Shown in pieces: positions 9,345-18,327 of a stretch of 64,000 nucleotides of DNA. Below the pieces are notes generated by a model that ran no database searches, had not been told where the DNA came from, and saw only the letters and a program-made list of their open reading frames with translations. Source of the DNA: Rhodanobacter denitrificans (GTDB lineage: Bacteria > Pseudomonadota > Gammaproteobacteria > Xanthomonadales > Rhodanobacteraceae). Every line of letters starts with the position of its first letter. The stretch's first letter is position 1. Where the stretch lies: positions 3,815 to 67,814 of the forward strand of contig QFPO01000018.1 in the NCBI GenBank assembly GCA_003241385.1, in the 5' to 3' direction. Position numbers and translations under genes: made by a program.

Positions 9345-10834
9345 TGGCTTCCTCCCTTGGCTGGCTTGGTTGTCCTTGCGATCATGAAGGGCAGGTGAGA
9401 GATGCCTTGGCTCTGGTCCTCCTCTTCTCCAGTACGGACAGTGGTGAATCCGCTGCTCATTGCACGCGCGTTGGAGCGCAGCAGCTTGCTGGACGTCGCG
9501 TTCGCTGCGGCGATAATGCACAGTACCTGCAGTGCGCGAACCGATTCGATGCTGTCCACCTGAAGAGAAGCGCTGGACACTGCATCGGCCTCACCCAATT
9601 GCTGTCGAACGAAGGCCGCGAGCTTGGGTAGCGACATCGTTCGTCGATCCCGAGCCATCAAGGCAAGGCGAGCCCGCGCCTCCTGCTCTGCGGACATGAC
9701 TTGCTTGCGTAAGCTACTGGGTGGCGGACGTTTGACTTCGACTCGGGGCGAGGCCAGCCGCTCGCCGGCAATGCAGTCCCCGGGCGCGAACGGCGTCAAC
9801 GCAGTCGCCTTGCTGCCGTGCTTCACGACGGCGTCTATGGCATGGCCGATTAGCTCATCAACGGGCCTAACGGCCCGCAGCCGATAATCCAGATAGGCCA
9901 ACGCCAGCTTGTTGGCGCGCCGAATCTCGTCGTCGAGCCGATCCAGGTACTCGTCAATCCGGCGTAGATCCTCCACCTTCTGGATGTCGCGCTCGAACAT
10001 GGCCTCGGCGCGAGTGGGATCGCGGCCGGCTTGCTTCTCGAGATACCACTGGATAAGCCGCTCGCGCAGCTCCTGAGTCTGCTGAATATGGGAAACTAGG
10101 CGCAGGATCTCCTGGCGCCGCGCTAAGGGATGCTCACGCGTGCGTAGCTCTTTGTAGTCACCGATAAACATGCGCTCGACGTAGTCGTCAAAGAAGCGAC
10201 GCACGAACTCGCCGGTGGCGTCGACACGACCGATCTCCAGCATCAGGTCGCGTACGTTGGTGCCGGCGATGCGGACATGTTCGAGAAGCGCGCGAGACTG
10301 CCTGGCCGCCTCCTGCAGCGACGACCCGTCGGTTGATTCGTCCAGAAGCAACTTTAAGTTCGCCTCGATGCTGCGGATCTTGCCAGAGACGAATTCCGGA
10401 CCTGTGTGGGCGAACTCGACCAAGCGGCTCATGAAGTGGGCGACGGCCGGCGCCATCGTCACCATCTCGCGCACTCCTACCCGGTCTACACGAAGCCATC
10501 CGGCTTCATGCAAACGGTTGAAGACCATGACGGCTCGGATCGCCAGGGGCGTAGCCGGCGTCACGTCTTCACTATCCGGGGTCCAGTCCTGGTACTGAAG
10601 TTCCTCGGCGATGTCTGCCGTGATTTCGCGCATCAGAAAGCCGGTGCTGGGCGGCAGCGGGGCCTCAGGCCCGAAGCGCTTGGCGTGCAGTACGCACAGC
10701 AAGGACCAATATTGAAAACGGTTGGCTGAAGCCAGTGGAGCGAACAATCGTTCGGGCAGGCGCTTGAAGAGCGGCGGATGGCGCTCTGCGACCTTCTCCC
10801 GAAGCAGGTGGTCGGTCAGGTCATGAACAGCCAT
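9341..10834 (-). CDS. jetA: Wadjet kleisin-like subunit JetA (MukF-like)
   Basis: Kleisin-type subunit bridging the JetC heads. The product is 497 residues. The N-terminal pattern (LFKRLPERLFAPLASANRFQYW) resembles the JetA family in which a folded winged-helix domain precedes helical segments; the middle has long amphipathic helices (residues about 250-330). The ATG at 10834 is preferred because GAGGAG sits 8 nt upstream; a GTG nine bases earlier would lie directly on that Shine-Dalgarno. The start overlaps the end of the WYL regulator gene by 19 nt. The Wadjet subtype cannot be fixed by eye. Confidence 0.87.
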   Translation of the reverse strand: MAVHDLTDHLLREKVAERHPPLFKRLPERLFAPLASANRFQYWSLLCVLHAKRFGPEAPLPPSTGFLMREITADIAEELQYQDWTPDSEDVTPATPLAIRAVMVFNRLHEAGWLRVDRVGVREMVTMAPAVAHFMSRLVEFAHTGPEFVSGKIRSIEANLKLLLDESTDGSSLQEAARQSRALLEHVRIAGTNVRDLMLEIGRVDATGEFVRRFFDDYVERMFIGDYKELRTREHPLARRQEILRLVSHIQQTQELRERLIQWYLEKQAGRDPTRAEAMFERDIQKVEDLRRIDEYLDRLDDEIRRANKLALAYLDYRLRAVRPVDELIGHAIDAVVKHGSKATALTPFAPGDCIAGERLASPRVEVKRPPPSSLRKQVMSAEQEARARLALMARDRRTMSLPKLAAFVRQQLGEADAVSSASLQVDSIESVRALQVLCIIAAANATSSKLLRSNARAMSSGFTTVRTGEEEDQSQGISHLPFMIARTTKPAKGGSQ

Positions 10835-11655
10835 TGCTGGCACTCCTCGGTATTCTCAACTGCAAGCTGGTAGCCGGGAGGGACCTGCCGACCGACGTCG
10901 ATCGCCGCCATGAGCTCCTGCACCATGTAGCTCAGGAGGGCGGCCCTGCAAGTTTCGACGCGCGCCGAGGCCCCGTTGAAGTATTCGTTTCTAACGACTA
11001 GTTGCTGTGCAGCACTGAGTCCGGGGTGAGCAATGAGTCTGACTCGAAGAACGGTGGACCATGCCTCATCAGCCGCGATGTCCACCTCGCTAGGATCCGG
11101 CAATAGCTGGACCTTGTTCATGCGCCCTAGCACGAAGTCGCGGAAGGCCTTTCGCTGCAGGCAATAGCCGCGGACATGCCATCGTCGGCCGGCCCTCAGC
11201 AGACTGTGTGGCTCGATGATCCGCTCATGCAGCTCCGGGTTGGTCATCGAGCTGTAGAGGAATTTGACCCGCAGACGATCGGTGATCGCTAGGTTCACTC
11301 GAGAGAAAGTGTGTGGAGAGGTATGGGAGAAATCCCAAGAGATGGAATGCGGTCTGCCAGGTGCACCCGACGCATATGGGGCCAGCATGGCGCTGACGGC
11401 GCTGGGCTCTGCAATCTTTGCAGCGCGCTCGGCATCTGAGTATGCCTTGGGAGTGGCGAGATTCGCCTTGAGCTTGCTGTCCCAGGCCGTCCAATCAGGA
11501 AAGGACTCGCGAAAGTCTCGCAGCCACTCGCTGGCCCGAATGGGACTTAGGCCGTACTCGGCAATGAGCCGGCTGCGGCTGACTCGGCCTTCCCACAGAA
11601 GGATTCGGCCCACCTTGGCCTCCCTTTCCTGACGACCCTCGATTGTCATGAACAT
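10816..11655 (-). CDS. WYL-domain transcriptional regulator of the jet operon
   Basis: A DNA-binding regulator of the BrxR/CapW-like kind often found at the front of phage-defence operons. The 279-residue product has an N-terminal winged helix (RSRLIAEYGLSPIRASEWL at about 25-45), a WYL domain near 125-195 (the RVKFLYSS strand and the RRWHVRGYCL...FVLGRM core) and a C-terminal WCX-like extension. The ATG at 11655 is chosen because the predicted promoter -10 (11679-11684) lies inside the longer open frame; the ATG at 11649 is also possible. It is transcribed with, and overlaps, jetA. In related systems such proteins repress their own operon and sense a nucleotide-type ligand; here that is inferred. 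Confidence 0.82.
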   Translation of the reverse strand: MFMTIEGRQEREAKVGRILLWEGRVSRSRLIAEYGLSPIRASEWLRDFRESFPDWTAWDSKLKANLATPKAYSDAERAAKIAEPSAVSAMLAPYASGAPGRPHSISWDFSHTSPHTFSRVNLAITDRLRVKFLYSSMTNPELHERIIEPHSLLRAGRRWHVRGYCLQRKAFRDFVLGRMNKVQLLPDPSEVDIAADEAWSTVLRVRLIAHPGLSAAQQLVVRNEYFNGASARVETCRAALLSYMVQELMAAIDVGRQVPPGYQLAVENTEECQQWLFMT

Positions 11656-11678
11656 ATCGCTTGTGATGGCCTGCCGCG

Positions 11679-11707
11679 ATAATACGAAAAAACATATGAT
11701 ATGTAAA
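11679..11707 (-). promoter_or_regulatory. Predicted promoter of the WYL-jetABCD operon with operator in the spacer
   Basis: On the minus strand a -35 TTTACA (11702-11707) and a -10 TATTAT (11679-11684) are separated by exactly 17 nt, both 5/6 matches to sigma-70 consensus. The spacer region contains CATAT-G-ATATG (11693-11703), an inverted repeat that a bound repressor would use to block polymerase. Another CATAT copy lies at 11653-11657, over the proposed start codon. The local sequence is AT-rich against a GC-rich background. Confidence 0.6.
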
Positions 11708-11741
11708 TCCATGCCACATTTGTCAGTTTTTCGTGGGCGCT

Positions 11742-11868
11742 AGTCTGGTGTCCGCTTGGACCGCTGCGCGGCCATACGCGCAGACTTATGGGGAAGCGGT
11801 CCATGCGACGACTCTGATCCCACCTATGCTTGAGGGCGGTCAGCGCGGGGATTGAGGGTTCAGATGGG
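11742..11868 (+). pseudogene. Relic of the 3' half of a DUF2274 gene
   Basis: Read from 11781 the frame gives QTYGEAVHATTLIPPMLEGG and a stop at 11853, matching QAYGEAVDAAMLIPHMLEAF of the intact gene at 963-1202. Upstream, in another frame, RLDRCAAIRA matches DLDRYAALHA, so a frameshift separates the two parts. Nucleotide similarity begins near codon 27 of DUF2274 and continues past the stop (the GGGTTCAGA segment). It lies 34 nt beyond the jet promoter and marks an element boundary or a recombination scar. Confidence 0.7.
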
Positions 11869-12699
11869 GGTAGGGGAGTCGACACCTGAGCTTAATTCCG
11901 CACGGCGGTGCGAGATGCCTTGTTCGTCGCGCGCCATGGTGCGAGAGCTCCAGCAGAGATTGGCCGCCGACGAGCGGCGCTCCCTGCTGTCGCTCCCCGC
12001 TGGCGCCGCGGAGTAGTAGCTGCACGGCATCACGTACCAAGAAAACCTACCAGGCATCCGCTGGAAGCTGCACACCTAGCGCAATTGCAGAAGACCAATG
12101 CGAAAAAAAGCTTGCCGAACAGGCCGACTTGCTCGCTACGCGGCTGGCTGCGCTATCCTAGGTGCCGATTGATGATGAGCCGATGCCGCTCAACCCCGTG
12201 CCAGCAAAGGCATGTGTTTTCTGACGGTACAAGCGACGGTAAAGGCTCATGTCGATCAAAGCCAATCCCTTCAACCACGCGGACTTGCGTGTCCTGTTGA
12301 TGATCGAGTGGGAGTGAAATCAGGTCCTTCGAGGACTATCGGCGGCTATCGAAAATCTGACGCAAGGCGTTGATTTTGAAGTGAATGCGTTGCAGTGGTT
12401 TCGGTGACTATCGCCAGCCAGCGGAGCAAGTTGGCGGTAGAGCCGACGGTAAGAATCGAGGCCGGATTAAGACGCTCTCGTTCACTATTCGGACTTTTGC
12501 CGTCTTTGACGGTAAAAGCCTTCTCGGGAACGCTGGTTTTATGGCACTTTCCGGGCATCAGCAGATATCCAGGTCCATGACGGTAGATCCTGACGGCTGT
12601 TACCCATGTCCTGATACGTTTGTCACCTATGTGTGCCGTCCATACACAAGGGGTAAGCGCGAAACGCGCGTTCACGCGCGCACGCCAGTGAGTTTCCGG
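11869..12699. other. Gene-poor stretch between the defence block and the cargo
   Basis: No convincing gene is present. Short frames occur but lack length, codon bias and recognisable motifs. One broken coiled-coil-like segment (EKKLAEQADLLATRLAAL, plus strand, about 12107-12160) ends at a stop and could be gene debris. A 22-codon frame with ATG at 12249 (MSIKANPFNHADLRVLL) may be a truncated gene start. The most striking content is a cluster of GACGGTA repeats. Confidence 0.5.
12223..12585 (+). repeat. Cluster of five GACGGTA repeats (iteron-like)
   Basis: Exact GACGGTA occurs at 12223, 12235, 12445, 12508 and 12579, all on the plus strand, with a near copy GGCGGTA at 12433. One or none would be expected by chance in 360 bp. 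The copy at 12508 forms an imperfect inverted repeat with TTTTGCCGTC just upstream (12496-12517). Several copies continue as GACGGTAAA or GACGGTAAG. Possible binding sites for an element-encoded regulator, integrase or replication initiator; no partner protein is identified here. Confidence 0.5.
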
Positions 12700-13833
12700 T
12701 TAATCGCCAGTCGCGCTCGAGCCATTGGCTGGACGCTTCTCGCGCTCTGGATGGTTGCCGTATAAGTAGTCGGCTGCGGCTCCGGCCATTCCCCGGGCGT
12801 CGTGGCCTATCCCAGGCACAACGACCACCGTCCAATTGAATGCAACGCCCATGCGTGTCGCGGTTTCTGCGGCATGCGCGTGGAAGTACTTTCCTCGTGC
12901 CAGTCGATGCAAGCCCTGCTGGTCTGTCTCCGCGCTGCGCACGAGATCGCCACGTGTTTCGTCGGCGTCGTCGGATTCACCGAGAAACACGACCAGGTGC
13001 CGAGCGAACGCCTTCGCGAGTTGCGGGGGCTGGATGGGCGCCTCGGCCAGACCATAAGGAAAGCGCGCCTCCGCGTCAGGCACCGTATACCACCCCGAGT
13101 TGGACGCAAGGATCCGATCGGCACGATTGCGCTCGTCGGCGAACATCGCAAATCGGTGCAGGAACTGGCCGCCGGCGGAATGCCCGAACAGGTCGTATCG
13201 CGGTGTCTTCAACCCCGTCGCACGCACTGCCTGATCAAAGATGTGGTCGATGTCGTCGAATAGCCACTGCTGGCGATCGCTCACGATCCGATATCCCGTC
13301 ATCGCCTTGGCTTCGGGATCGATCACAACATCGGCGATCATGCTCGCGAGGTTGTAGTTCCAAAAGCGCGGGTAGCGACTTTCCGGATAGTGCGGTGACA
13401 GCACCAATACGTCGTGGCGCTCGGCCGCCTCGATCCAATGGTCGCGGTAATCCCACGCGTTGCGTCCTGCTCCGGGCATCACGATCAGCACGGGAGAGTT
13501 TTCCCGCAGGTTGCGCGGACGGTAGTAGTACACCGCGACCTCGCGCGCCCCATCAGGGCCAACCGGCAACAAGAAAGCCCCCGATCCGGCATGCAAAACG
13601 GAATGCGACGAATCCAATGGCGCCGGATGTTCGACCAGTTTCATACCGCAGGCCGGACACGTGCCGGGGCCCTCATGCTGCTGTGCATGTAGGAGGTCGG
13701 CGACGTGGGGACATGGCGGGCAGACGTACATCGTGGATCCGGATCCATTGCCAGTCGGTACAGGAAGCAAGCCTGCTGCGGATGACAACGGAAGGGAAAG
13801 CGCCCCCAGAAGGAACAACGTTCGTCCGATCAT
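12700..13833 (-). CDS. Exported alpha/beta hydrolase with heavy-metal-binding Cys domain
   Basis: A 377-residue secreted protein. The signal peptide is residues 1-20 (MIGRTLFLLGALSLPLSSAA). A short domain follows with C38/C41 (YVCPPCPH) and C59/C62 (TCPACGMKL), the pattern of the 'heavy metal binding domain' seen at the start of copper efflux proteins. An alpha/beta-hydrolase domain starts near 95, with oxyanion region VMPGAGRNAWDY, nucleophile S219 in GHSAGG and a late catalytic His in PGIGHD. The ATG at 13833 overlaps the stop of the GlxA-type regulator (ATGA), so the two are co-translated; the longer open frame upstream is rejected. Substrate is unknown; an esterase or peptidase-like activity is possible. 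Confidence 0.75.
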   Translation of the reverse strand: MIGRTLFLLGALSLPLSSAAGLLPVPTGNGSGSTMYVCPPCPHVADLLHAQQHEGPGTCPACGMKLVEHPAPLDSSHSVLHAGSGAFLLPVGPDGAREVAVYYYRPRNLRENSPVLIVMPGAGRNAWDYRDHWIEAAERHDVLVLSPHYPESRYPRFWNYNLASMIADVVIDPEAKAMTGYRIVSDRQQWLFDDIDHIFDQAVRATGLKTPRYDLFGHSAGGQFLHRFAMFADERNRADRILASNSGWYTVPDAEARFPYGLAEAPIQPPQLAKAFARHLVVFLGESDDADETRGDLVRSAETDQQGLHRLARGKYFHAHAAETATRMGVAFNWTVVVVPGIGHDARGMAGAAADYLYGNHPEREKRPANGSSATGD

Positions 13834-14855
13834 TCGGACATCTCCGATTCGGTGGAGTTGGCGGTGCTGGGCGTTGGCGTGGACTCGGCGAAGCGTGCCC
13901 GCCATTGCGAAGGGCGCAATCCAGTTTGGCGCAAAAATGCGCGAGAGAATGCATCGGCGTCGGTGTAGCCGCAGCAGGCCGCGATCTCGCCGACGGATCG
14001 GCGTCCGCATAGCAACCGCTGCGCTTCCTGCACGCGAATCCTGGCGATCAGTTCGGTGACGCTGCAGCCGTAGCGTTGCGCAATCTTGCGTTGTAACTGG
14101 CGCGGACTGAGATGTGCACGCTCGGCAAGTGCGTCGAGCCTGAGATCGGCATCAGGACGCGCCAGCACGGCGGACACCACCTCGCCTAGGTGGTCTGTTG
14201 CTCCGGACTGCAATCGAAGCGGCTCCGAGTATTGCTCCTGCCCGCCACTTCGACGCAGGTAGACCACCAGCTCACGGGCAACGGCCATCGCCACGGCGTG
14301 TCCCAGGTCTTCCTCTACCAAGGACAGGCACAGGTCGATGCCGGCGGTAATTCCGGCCGAACTGCCCAGGTCATCGCGCAGAATGAAGAGAGAGCGCGCA
14401 TCCACATCTACGTCTGGATAACGCCGGGCAAGATCGGCAGCGAAGCGCCAATGGGTCGCAATGCGGCGGCCCCTCACCAGGCCTGATTCGGCCAGGGCAT
14501 AGGCGCCGGTGCAGACCGAGACGATGCGGCGGCAGCGCGGCCGTGCATGTGACAGCGCATTGGCGACTCGTGCCAGCACCTTCGGATGCCGAAGTCCTGA
14601 TCCACCGGGTACCAGCAAGGTGTCGACGGCAAGGTGCTCCGGCAACGGCGCATCGGGCACGAGCACGATGCCCGCCTCCGACCTCACCGATGTTCTGCCG
14701 ACACCATATGTACGCAGCCGATACGCCGATGCGGGCGCCATCGCCGCGTTCGCCGTCGCGAATACCTCGGCAGGCCCGGCCACGTCCATCAGCGTGATGC
14801 CGTCGAATAGAAGCAAGCCGATAGAACGCACCTGCGAGGAGGATGGTCTGCGCAT
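13830..14855 (-). CDS. GlxA-family transcriptional regulator (DJ-1/PfpI + AraC HTH)
   Basis: A 341-residue regulator. The N-terminal DJ-1/PfpI amidotransferase-like domain (residues 10-180) carries IGLLLFDGITLMDVAGPAEVF and the nucleophile-elbow cysteine in RIVSVCTGAYALAESGLV; such domains sense small molecules rather than catalyse. The C-terminal AraC double helix-turn-helix (about 225-325) includes ERAHLSPRQLQRKI and GYTDADAFSRAFLRQTGLRPSQWR. The start has GAGGAGG upstream. It overlaps the hydrolase gene by 4 nt, which makes that hydrolase its most likely target. Confidence 0.88.
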   Translation of the reverse strand: MRRPSSSQVRSIGLLLFDGITLMDVAGPAEVFATANAAMAPASAYRLRTYGVGRTSVRSEAGIVLVPDAPLPEHLAVDTLLVPGGSGLRHPKVLARVANALSHARPRCRRIVSVCTGAYALAESGLVRGRRIATHWRFAADLARRYPDVDVDARSLFILRDDLGSSAGITAGIDLCLSLVEEDLGHAVAMAVARELVVYLRRSGGQEQYSEPLRLQSGATDHLGEVVSAVLARPDADLRLDALAERAHLSPRQLQRKIAQRYGCSVTELIARIRVQEAQRLLCGRRSVGEIAACCGYTDADAFSRAFLRQTGLRPSQWRARFAESTPTPSTANSTESEMSE

Positions 14856-15421
14856 GGGGAGTAGGATAGCGCTGCTGACGATGTCGCAAGCGACATAGAT
14901 CCGGCTGATTGCGCCATCCTGAGTCAGTGCGTCTGATGCGTTCCGCTTTCAACCGAAGTCCGACCGCTTCGGATCGAAAGCTGCCCCACCTGGGCAATCC
15001 AGGAGGAGTGTCAAGCCGTCCGCGCCTTCGCGTCTGACGTCGGCTTCGACCTCCTTCTCGACCGCGCCATCGAGAAAGGCTGGACGGACCAGCGTCGCGC
15101 GAGCGCGCGCTCGGGTTCTTCGACTTCCAGCGTCTGTTGGTTTACGACGTGCCCAAGTCCGCCTCGACGCTCTTATGGGCAAAAAGGCGACGTCCCCCCG
15201 CTTTGAGTAGCCTCCGCCTCACGCAGGAAACCGATGATCTGCTCTTCGCTGAAACGCTTCTTCACGTCCAATCTCCTCTTCGATGGGGATTGGACTCCAG
15301 ATCGCGGTGCTACTGCGCCCATGTTCCCCGCGATCCTTCTTGTTCTCAAAATCGGTGGGACGTCGCTGCACCGGCGTCTTGGCGGATAAGGTGGGCGGAA
15401 GGCATCGCGTCGTTGTCGCCG
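14856..15421. other. Intergenic stretch with IS remnants
   Basis: No intact gene. 15209-15302 holds an IS3-type orfA start (listed separately). A minus-strand frame at 14949-15182 and the plus-strand segment encoding FDLLLDRAIEKGWTDQRR near 15046-15100 have no recognisable family and may be debris. The stretch separates the GlxA regulator promoter from the 3' end of the MFS gene at 15422. Confidence 0.5.
15209..15302 (-). mobile_element. Remnant of an IS3-family element (5' end of orfA)
   Basis: On the minus strand a GTG at 15265 starts MKKRFSEEQIIGFLREAEA, the well-known N-terminus of IS3-group OrfA transposases, preceded by a Shine-Dalgarno (GAGGAG). Similarity stops after 19 codons, where the reading continues into unrelated sequence. 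The left end of the IS probably lies near 15290-15302. Only a fragment remains, so it is inactive. Confidence 0.7.
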
Positions 15422-16789
<1,368 letters not shown>

Positions 16790-16838
16790 GGCGGTCTTGT
16801 TCACTGGCGAGTGTCCTGGGTTGCGGTGATTGGCGATC

Positions 16839-17924
16839 TCATTGGGTCGCGCCCGACGGATAGCGCACGCCGCTGAGCGTCTCGCTGACCTCCCACAGGC
16901 GAGCCGCGAGCTCGTCGTCTGCGGCCGAATCGGGGATACGGGCAAAGCCGAGCGCGCCGCGCGCCTCAAGCAGGCCGGTGGGTCCGTAATAGGCGCCTGC
17001 TTTGGCCTCCTTCGCGGTCGCTGCATACAGCGTGGGCACCGCCACTCTTTCCGCCGTCTGGAAGAAGCGCCAGAACAGCGTGCTGCGCCCCTGCGAAGGC
17101 AGCAGGTTGGTGCGCGACAGACCGGGGTGGCTGGCGATGCTGGTGATGCCCCAGCCCTGCGCATCGCTGCGTCGCTGCAGTTCCAGCGCGAACATCAGGC
17201 ACGCCAGCTTGGACTGCTGGTACGCCGCCGCTGCGTCCCATTCCCGTGCGAACTGCAGATCGTCGAAATGGATGCTGCCTCGGCTGGCCGCGATACTGGA
17301 CAGGGTCACCACACGGGGTGCCGCGGACTTGCGCAGCAGCGGGAGCAGGTCGGCGGTCAGAGCGAAATGGCCTAGATAGTTGATTGCGAACTGCGACTCG
17401 AATCCGTCGGGCGTCGTGCTGCGTTGCGGTGGCTCCATGATCCCGGCGTTGTTGATCAGGCCATCGAGGCGCGGCAGTGATGTGGAGAGCCTGGTCCCGA
17501 GTGCATGCACCGAGGACAGATCGCCGAGATCGAGCGATTCGAAGCGTACGTTGGCACCGGGCGCGTCCTGGCGGATGCTGGCGATCGCTTCCTCGCCGCG
17601 CTGCGGATTGCGCGCGGCGATGATCACCTCGGCCCCCGCCGTCGCCAGCGCTTTGGCGCTTTCCAGTCCGATACCGCTGGTGCCGCCCGTCACGACGAAG
17701 ATGCGTCCGACCTGCGAGGGCATGTCGGCCCTGCTCCAGACGGGATTGGGCGCGTCCTGCGCGAGCGTGCCGCCGGCCGTGCACGCGGAAAGCAGCCACA
17801 TGCCGGCGACGGCCGGCAATGCAGACCAACCGGCACGCACGCGATGCGGGACGCGACCGGCCGACGGCGAACGAAAGACACGCGAAAGACTGTCGAAAAC
17901 AAGCCGCTTGACCACGATCGGCAC
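16839..17924 (-). CDS. Short-chain dehydrogenase/reductase with N-terminal export-like segment, island copy
   Basis: Oxidoreductase of the retinol-dehydrogenase-like SDR branch. The N-terminus (about residues 32-56) is hydrophobic and ends AGMWLLSACTAGG, which looks like a membrane anchor or lipobox, unusual for an SDR. The Rossmann motif TGGTSGIG, NNAG and the active-site YQQSK (Y-x3-K) are intact. The first in-frame start is a GTG at 17924, but a GTG at 17915 has ACGAGG 8 nt upstream and is likely the true start. It is the first gene of an operon with the MFS gene. A TTAAG-type box lies 67 nt upstream of 17924. The paralogue is at 54211-55299. Confidence 0.85.
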   Translation of the reverse strand: MPIVVKRLVFDSLSRVFRSPSAGRVPHRVRAGWSALPAVAGMWLLSACTAGGTLAQDAPNPVWSRADMPSQVGRIFVVTGGTSGIGLESAKALATAGAEVIIAARNPQRGEEAIASIRQDAPGANVRFESLDLGDLSSVHALGTRLSTSLPRLDGLINNAGIMEPPQRSTTPDGFESQFAINYLGHFALTADLLPLLRKSAAPRVVTLSSIAASRGSIHFDDLQFAREWDAAAAYQQSKLACLMFALELQRRSDAQGWGITSIASHPGLSRTNLLPSQGRSTLFWRFFQTAERVAVPTLYAATAKEAKAGAYYGPTGLLEARGALGFARIPDSAADDELAARLWEVSETLSGVRYPSGATQ

Positions 17925-17974
17925 CTCGTAACAATGCGAAGGAAGATAGCCTGCGAATGGATCGCAGGTGACGC

Positions 17975-18007
17975 AATGTGGGGCGCTGAGTTTAAGAAGC
18001 GATTAAT
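17975..18007 (-). promoter_or_regulatory. OmpR/PmrA-type box and -10 upstream of the SDR-MFS operon
   Basis: On the minus strand ATTAAT-N5-CTTAAA (18007-17991) is followed after exactly 10 nt by CACATT (17980-17975), the same arrangement as four other promoters in the window. Direct hexamer repeats with an 11-nt period are typical for PmrA/QseB-like response regulators. Confidence 0.6.
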
Positions 18008-18327
18008 GCCTGCAGTGATCATCAAAGGTCGTCGCGTCCCCCCTGCGTCGGTCGGCATCGGATTCAATCAGGCCTTGAGCTCCGTGCGCGACGATCCGCC
18101 GTCGTTCTTCCTCCGGCTCCGTGTCGCTACTCCGCTGAAGTCTCGACGCAGGTCGACCACTGCCGCTATCGGGTCGACGGAATCGGTCGGATGACGCGCT
18201 CGTGCGGAGGCAGGCGAACGGCTCCGGCCCGATTCAATCTCCGGCACGGAGCGCGCCGGCCCCGACACGACCGGCGCGCCGCCGAAACTCGCGGCGGGTG
18301 CCTGGCAGGCAGGGCGAGAAGTGGCGG
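18008..18327. other. Intergenic stretch with a strong hairpin
   Basis: No gene is seen. GCGCGCCGG (18251-18259) and CCGGCGCGC (18271-18279) form a perfect 9-bp stem with an 11-nt loop, 49 nt past the stop of the minus-strand gene ending at 18328. It lacks a U tract, so it may act as a weak terminator or mRNA 3'-end stabiliser. Confidence 0.4.

Noticed and set aside
12385..12765. A 126-codon plus-strand frame in the gene-poor stretch
   Set aside because: No Shine-Dalgarno, no recognisable domain, and it contains several GACGGTA repeats; the minus-strand frame here is equally unconvincing.
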